The position numbers were made by a program, and so were the translations under genes. Below are positions 60,151-64,000 of a DNA stretch of 64,000 nucleotides, piece after piece. The stretch is from positions 1,612,001-1,676,000 of the forward strand of contig JALRME010000004.1 of the NCBI GenBank assembly GCA_026120035.1, written 5' to 3'. The notes below the pieces were generated by a model. It saw nothing but the letters and a program-made list of their open reading frames with translations. It was not told the DNA's origin and ran no database searches. How positions within the stretch are numbered: position 1 is the first letter of the stretch; each line of letters starts with the position of its first letter. The stretch is from Coleophoma eucalyptorum. Lineage: Eukaryota > Ascomycota > Leotiomycetes > Helotiales > Dermateaceae.

Positions 60151-61800
60151 ATGTCGAACTTGTTTTCTGGAATGTAAGTACATGGCTGGCACACCACTCC
60201 ATCTTTAATTGGGGTATAGCATGGACTATTGCTTCTCTATGCGTAAGGACGAGCATTGTCGAGTGGCGTTTCTTTCGGGATTTGTGTGTGGGAAAGGGAA
60301 AAGGAAAGAAGTGTTCCAGAACAGTGTTCATCACAGCATTTTCTTTCCTCACAGACATTGCGGTCGCTTCGACCCTCTCTCTACTTGGCCAGTCACCTAA
60401 AAGATGGATGCCTGTTACACACACTGCCACCATCAGCTGGCTTGTGCAAAGCCCTTGGTGGTCGTTCATGCTTTCCAGCAGGAGTCGGGGTCAAAGCGCA
60501 ACGTTTGCATTACAAGTCACGTTTCCGCCTCTCACCTTAGACGTGTCCATAAGGTTTTAGTCGTTACTTGGAATGCTTGCTAACGGAGTCTTACAGCAGT
60601 GGACGTTTCCGTGCTGGCGGTAAGAATAGTGGCAACAAAAGTCCTGGGGCGCCAAATGTATCCTCGCCAACATCTCCTACAGGCAGTTCTCAAGGAAGCC
60701 AGTCTTCCACAAGCCTCGCTCCACGGATCTCACCCTTGCCAAATTCTCCTTCTCTCTCTCAAACCTTAGCTATGGACGAGTCAGCTGGCTCGCACCCAAA
60801 CAGTAATGATCCACTTGCAGTTTACAATCTCCCTCGGCCAAAGCCACTATGGCTAAACAACAACTATTCCAAACATATTGTCAAGGGTAACTTTATGACC
60901 TTATCGGCAAGGCCAAAGACCGTTGAGCATGGAGAGTGGGTTGCTCACCAAGGTAAGACACTCTCTCGTCGAGCACTTTGTGGCTATACTGACCTCAATA
61001 CCCCTAAGTCGTTGAGCACTACCGCAATCTTTGGAATTTCGTCCGTGTTGTGCACGAAAAAGATGATGACGGGACTTCCATCTGTAATGCCCATACTTGT
61101 CCACGCATGTCAGCTGGAGCGTAAGAGAATCCAAGACCCAAGAATATTAGCCCATTACGACATGCCTAACTTTTCTAGTAACCATTCCTTTACTTGGTTA
61201 AATAGCCGTAAAGAGCCCGTAGAGGTGCCAGCCCATGAGTATATATCTCTTATGCAACGGTGGATTTCTGGAAAAATCGACAACACCGACATATTCCCCA
61301 CAGATCCTGCTGGAGTCTCTTTTGCTCAAAACACTGCTGGACCTGGTAAAGTCGGTTCGACATATGCATCCGGCGGTTTAGATACCCCCGGCGCCAACAC
61401 TCCTATCGCTGCTGGTCCAACAAACCTCAACGGCTCTCTATCGCAACTTGCTGGCCCTGGGGACTGGATTGGAAAGAGCAGTGGGTTCCCGGCCGAGTTT
61501 AATGATGTCTGTCAAACTATCTTCCGCCAGATGTTCCGTGTCTATGCACATCTCTACTGGGCACATTTCATTGACCCTTTTTACCACCTCAACCTCGATA
61601 AGCACTTGAACAGCTGCTTCAGTCATTTCATCCTGACCGCCACGGAGATTGACATGCTTAAGCCTCATGAGCTGGAACCTATGCAGCCATTGATCGATCT
61701 ATGGGCTGCAAATGGGACATTTCCGCCGGAGTCCAAGGCATATTCGTGCGCCAATCCCAAGGCTGGAGAGCGTCTGATGCAGTTTGCTGGGGCTGCTTGA
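60151..61800 (+). CDS. MOB-family (Mob1/Mob2-type) kinase coactivator
   Basis: Four exons, 60151-60173, 60597-60952, 61009-61120 and 61179-61800; 370 residues, frames consistent. The first exon (MSNLFSG plus two bases) is followed by a 423-nt intron, long for this window. A Gly/Ser/Asn-rich leader of about 85 residues precedes the MOB fold: LVKG-like HIVKGNF, GEWVAHQVVEHY, the zinc pair C-x4-C (about 152 and 157), CPRMSAG, and the distal pair YAHLYWAH with His five apart as in Mob1, then SHFILTA. The spacing of the Cys and His pairs equals that of Mob1. An insertion of about 60 low-complexity residues sits between IFPTD and GFPAEF. Binding to an NDR/LATS-type kinase is family knowledge; sequence is closer to Mob2 than to phocein, but the subgroup is not certain. 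Confidence 0.85.
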
Positions 61801-62131
61801 ATTACCGGTCTGAAGACAATCGAGAATTTTATGGTATAATTCTGCTGCATGTCCTATTTGCAAGATAGTTAGGGGTATGGCAGAGATTGGCATGTGAAAG
61901 AAGGCAGGTTCTGGGTTATACATGTTTGCAAGGGTGCGGTGATATTGTGGTATGGCGGCCTCGAGCTTCCAAAGAACATTGTGATGGCATAGTTGAGCAA
62001 GGCGTCATTTTCATCGGCGTTCTTATGTTGATTTCCAGTTTCTAAATCAGGAAAGGTAGTTCTGAGAGTACGGTAGATAGAACAAGCACCACACAGAGAG
62101 CCATTACACGGCGCAGGCAATGAGACGATGA
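61801..62131. other. 3' interval of the MOB gene
   Basis: 331 bp following the MOB stop; short frames only. Confidence 0.5.
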
Positions 62132-62670
62132 CTACAACAAGGACCCTTGAGCTTGCCGACTATTAGCCCTGCATCTCATTGATGACAAGAGAAGGCAGTT
62201 AGTCCTCAGTGCATACATATGAAAGACAACATACCCTAAGTCCTCGATACAGTCCCATAAGGTGCTTTCCCATCCATATCCATATCCATATCCTGTGCCA
62301 GCGGCGGCACTCCAAGCGAGACTCCTAACCTTGATGGCGGTCAGCTCCAATGGGCTAGTGCAGCCAGGATGGACTAATCAAGAAGGAGATATTTCCCATA
62401 CATTTTCCTGTTCTCTGCTTACCTCACGAGTGCCGCGATAAGCGACCGTGGACTAGCAATAGCAAGACAAGGTCCCTTGATAGTTGAGCGAACAAAGAGA
62501 GAAAGAGACGGAAATTCGGGACGAATATCTACTCCCAATAATTGCTGGCATTTCAACCAAGATGAGGCATGATCCGACTCATTCAGGTTCTGCTTTTCTA
62601 GCCAAGGCTTACTTGCCTGCACCGTGAGTAGTTTACGAAAGCGAAGGTGCCATCTTTGAGAATTTTCCAT
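62132..62670 (-). CDS. Doubtful small three-exon gene
   Basis: A frame of 134 residues can be built from 62423-62670, 62235-62354 and 62132-62168, total 405 nt. The splice sites are plausible: donors GTAAGC and GTATGT, and CTAAC at a sensible distance before the last acceptor. The middle exon encodes a GYGYGYG run from CATATC-type repeats. No domain or family is recognised, and short models of this kind arise by chance. It could equally be the leader region of the gene at 63080. Confidence 0.22.
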
Positions 62671-63079
62671 CCCATCGTCAGCTACCCATCAAGGTTGCCC
62701 GCTGCTCCTCAACTCCTGCGATTAGCTAGCTGGCTACAGCACCATCACTACCAAGCTTCTCCCGCACCAAAGCGACCATCGAATGTAATATTATTCCATG
62801 GTTTCCTTTTTCTTTCCTCTTCCGACCTTTTGCTACATCTCGACCACCCCTCCGCTCCTCAGATTTGGTGGGACACGCTACCAATATACTCTTGTCCGCG
62901 ATTTGCGCACCAGAAGCACCTTACTCGACGAAGAAAGTCTTGCTCTTGCGACGCCTTTGTCGATCTGATCTGACACACAGATCAAATCTAGATCCGACCC
63001 AGAAGTCGAGGATTAGTACCTTGTGCACTGGGGCTCCCCCCGGGTCAGGGTTGTGCGATCGTTCTCGCGCGTCCTCGCT
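62671..63079. other. Upstream region of the right-edge gene
   Basis: 409 bp, pyrimidine-rich on the plus strand, probably promoter and 5' leader. No gene assigned. Confidence 0.5.
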
Positions 63080-64000
63080 ATGTTCAGAGACGACAAACTG
63101 CAGCGGCTCTCGCTGCCGGGTATGGAGCCAACCTGGAATTATGGTTCCCTTGATAGTCAGCTTCAGACGTTGCCCTACAGTGTGCCGCCTTTCTTCAGTG
63201 GCAGTGAGATGCGTCTTTCTTTCCAACATTATAGCAATGGCTACAATGCCAATCAAAGCACCAGCAGTGTCAACGCCGGGCAGGCTTTCCAGTCATCTGG
63301 CTACTCCCAGAGCTCATATCCCTCAACGCCAATGCTACCTCCACAATATCCTTTGCGTAATGGTCAGAACACTACACGCCGCGCTTTCTCGCAGCACGAG
63401 GCTCAACTATCACCGCGAAGGAGGCGTCAAGGAGCTCGGACGGGTTGTGAGGAAGCAGACTCGCCAGCTGCACTAGAAGAATCGGGTACTAAGCGCCAGA
63501 GACTTGAGATTCATGGGTCTCAGCAGCAACGGGCCGGACCCGAGGAAAATACGGGGCCAGAGTCGGTCGCAGATATCAGTAACTGCTGCAGTAGTTGCTC
63601 GGAAGGACTTCCCTGTGATCAGGAGGGCTGCTGCGAAGATGATGAAGTACTGATCCACTGTACCCGAGAAAACTGTAGTCAGCCATGTCGGAGTGAGCCT
63701 TGCTTCTATGCGGATGTTCCTGTGGAGCAGGGAATCGATTCGTCTGCGTGGGAAAATGATATTTGGGATTCTCAAGTTCGGGATCAAAGTCAACACACCT
63801 TTGCCGACAATAGACCTCCGATCGACCCATATCTATTGAGTGCCATCAGTCAGGAAATGCAACAGCAGAGCCAGCACTATGCCGCTAAGGTTGATACTCA
63901 GTCGGTTGGACTTGGTCTACCCACTCCATATTCAACGGGCTCTTTGCCAAGCCCTGCATATCAGGAACAATGCCAAACGCCAACGGGGTTCGACTCGATG
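63080..64000 (+). CDS. Cys-cluster protein, partial (3' end beyond right edge); possible C2H2 transcription factor
   Basis: An open frame of 307 codons runs to the window edge. The chain is Ser/Gln/Pro-rich and disordered, with a basic RRRR patch near residue 114. A cluster of about twelve Cys within residues 169-210 (CCSSC, PCDQEGCC, CTRENCSQPC, EPC) is the notable feature. The segment is reminiscent of N-terminal regions of some fungal C2H2 factors in which such a cluster precedes zinc fingers, but the fingers, if any, lie outside the window. The ATG at 63080 is the first Met of the frame; an upstream exon cannot be excluded. No symbol assigned. Confidence 0.6.
   Translation, partial: MFRDDKLQRLSLPGMEPTWNYGSLDSQLQTLPYSVPPFFSGSEMRLSFQHYSNGYNANQSTSSVNAGQAFQSSGYSQSSYPSTPMLPPQYPLRNGQNTTRRAFSQHEAQLSPRRRRQGARTGCEEADSPAALEESGTKRQRLEIHGSQQQRAGPEENTGPESVADISNCCSSCSEGLPCDQEGCCEDDEVLIHCTRENCSQPCRSEPCFYADVPVEQGIDSSAWENDIWDSQVRDQSQHTFADNRPPIDPYLLSAISQEMQQQSQHYAAKVDTQSVGLGLPTPYSTGSLPSPAYQEQCQTPTGFDSM

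Noticed and set aside
1..64000. Mobile elements, CRISPR arrays, prophage or plasmid features
   Set aside because: No terminal repeats with transposase, no reverse transcriptase, no regularly spaced repeats, and eukaryotic gene structure throughout.

Overview
The window looks like euchromatic nuclear DNA of a filamentous ascomycete (Pezizomycotina). Most genes have one to six short introns, generally about 45-65 nt, with GTANGT-like donors and CTAAC-type branch sites. The gene set is typically fungal: Atg13, a fungal-type phytochrome histidine kinase, Kar5, Erb1, Fmp52, Leo1, Met10 and Met22. General resemblance suggests Leotiomycetes (Helotiales), but that is an impression and was not tested. 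I see no transposons, AT-rich repeat-mutated blocks, CRISPR arrays, rRNA or tRNA genes, and no biosynthetic cluster.

Layout. 0-18 kb: the 5' part of ATG13 (minus, runs off the left edge); a long coiled-coil protein (minus); a 158-residue Glu/Pro/Ala-rich protein (minus); the PP2A activator RRD1 (minus), divergent from a SANT-like protein of unknown function (plus). 18-29 kb: a complete fungal phytochrome hybrid kinase (minus), then 3.4 kb without a gene but with several foldable inverted repeats, then an unusual one-frame fusion of a short-chain dehydrogenase and a polysaccharide deacetylase (plus). 29-45 kb: sulfite reductase alpha MET10 (minus), FMP52 (plus), a small putative mitochondrial protein (minus), a Rad5/Ris1-like SNF2 ATPase (minus), an NIPA/Rsm1-type zinc-finger protein (minus), MET22 (plus) and mitochondrial ribosomal protein uL6m (minus). 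45-64 kb: KAR5 (plus), a Zn2Cys6 regulator (minus) back to back with ERB1 (plus), an unknown protein (minus), a patatin-family protein that appears to have lost its catalytic residues (minus), LEO1 (minus), a MOB-family protein (plus), a doubtful small gene (minus) and the 5' end of a Cys-cluster protein (plus, runs off the right edge).

The genes are mainly housekeeping and do not form one pathway. The only metabolic link is MET10 and MET22, about 10 kb apart, which act in the same sulfate-assimilation route. Several gene pairs are divergent across 285-590 bp and probably share promoter regions: RRD1/SANT-like, NIPA-like/MET22, uL6m/KAR5, Zn2Cys6/ERB1 and LEO1/MOB. The least ordinary items are the dehydrogenase-deacetylase fusion, the patatin-family pseudoenzyme, the 38-residue repeats in the coiled-coil protein, the APW repeats of RRD1, and the folded elements near 25.7 and 26.1 kb.

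All exon boundaries were read by eye from splice signals, frame continuity and family similarity. For nearly all multi-exon models the summed exon length is a multiple of three.
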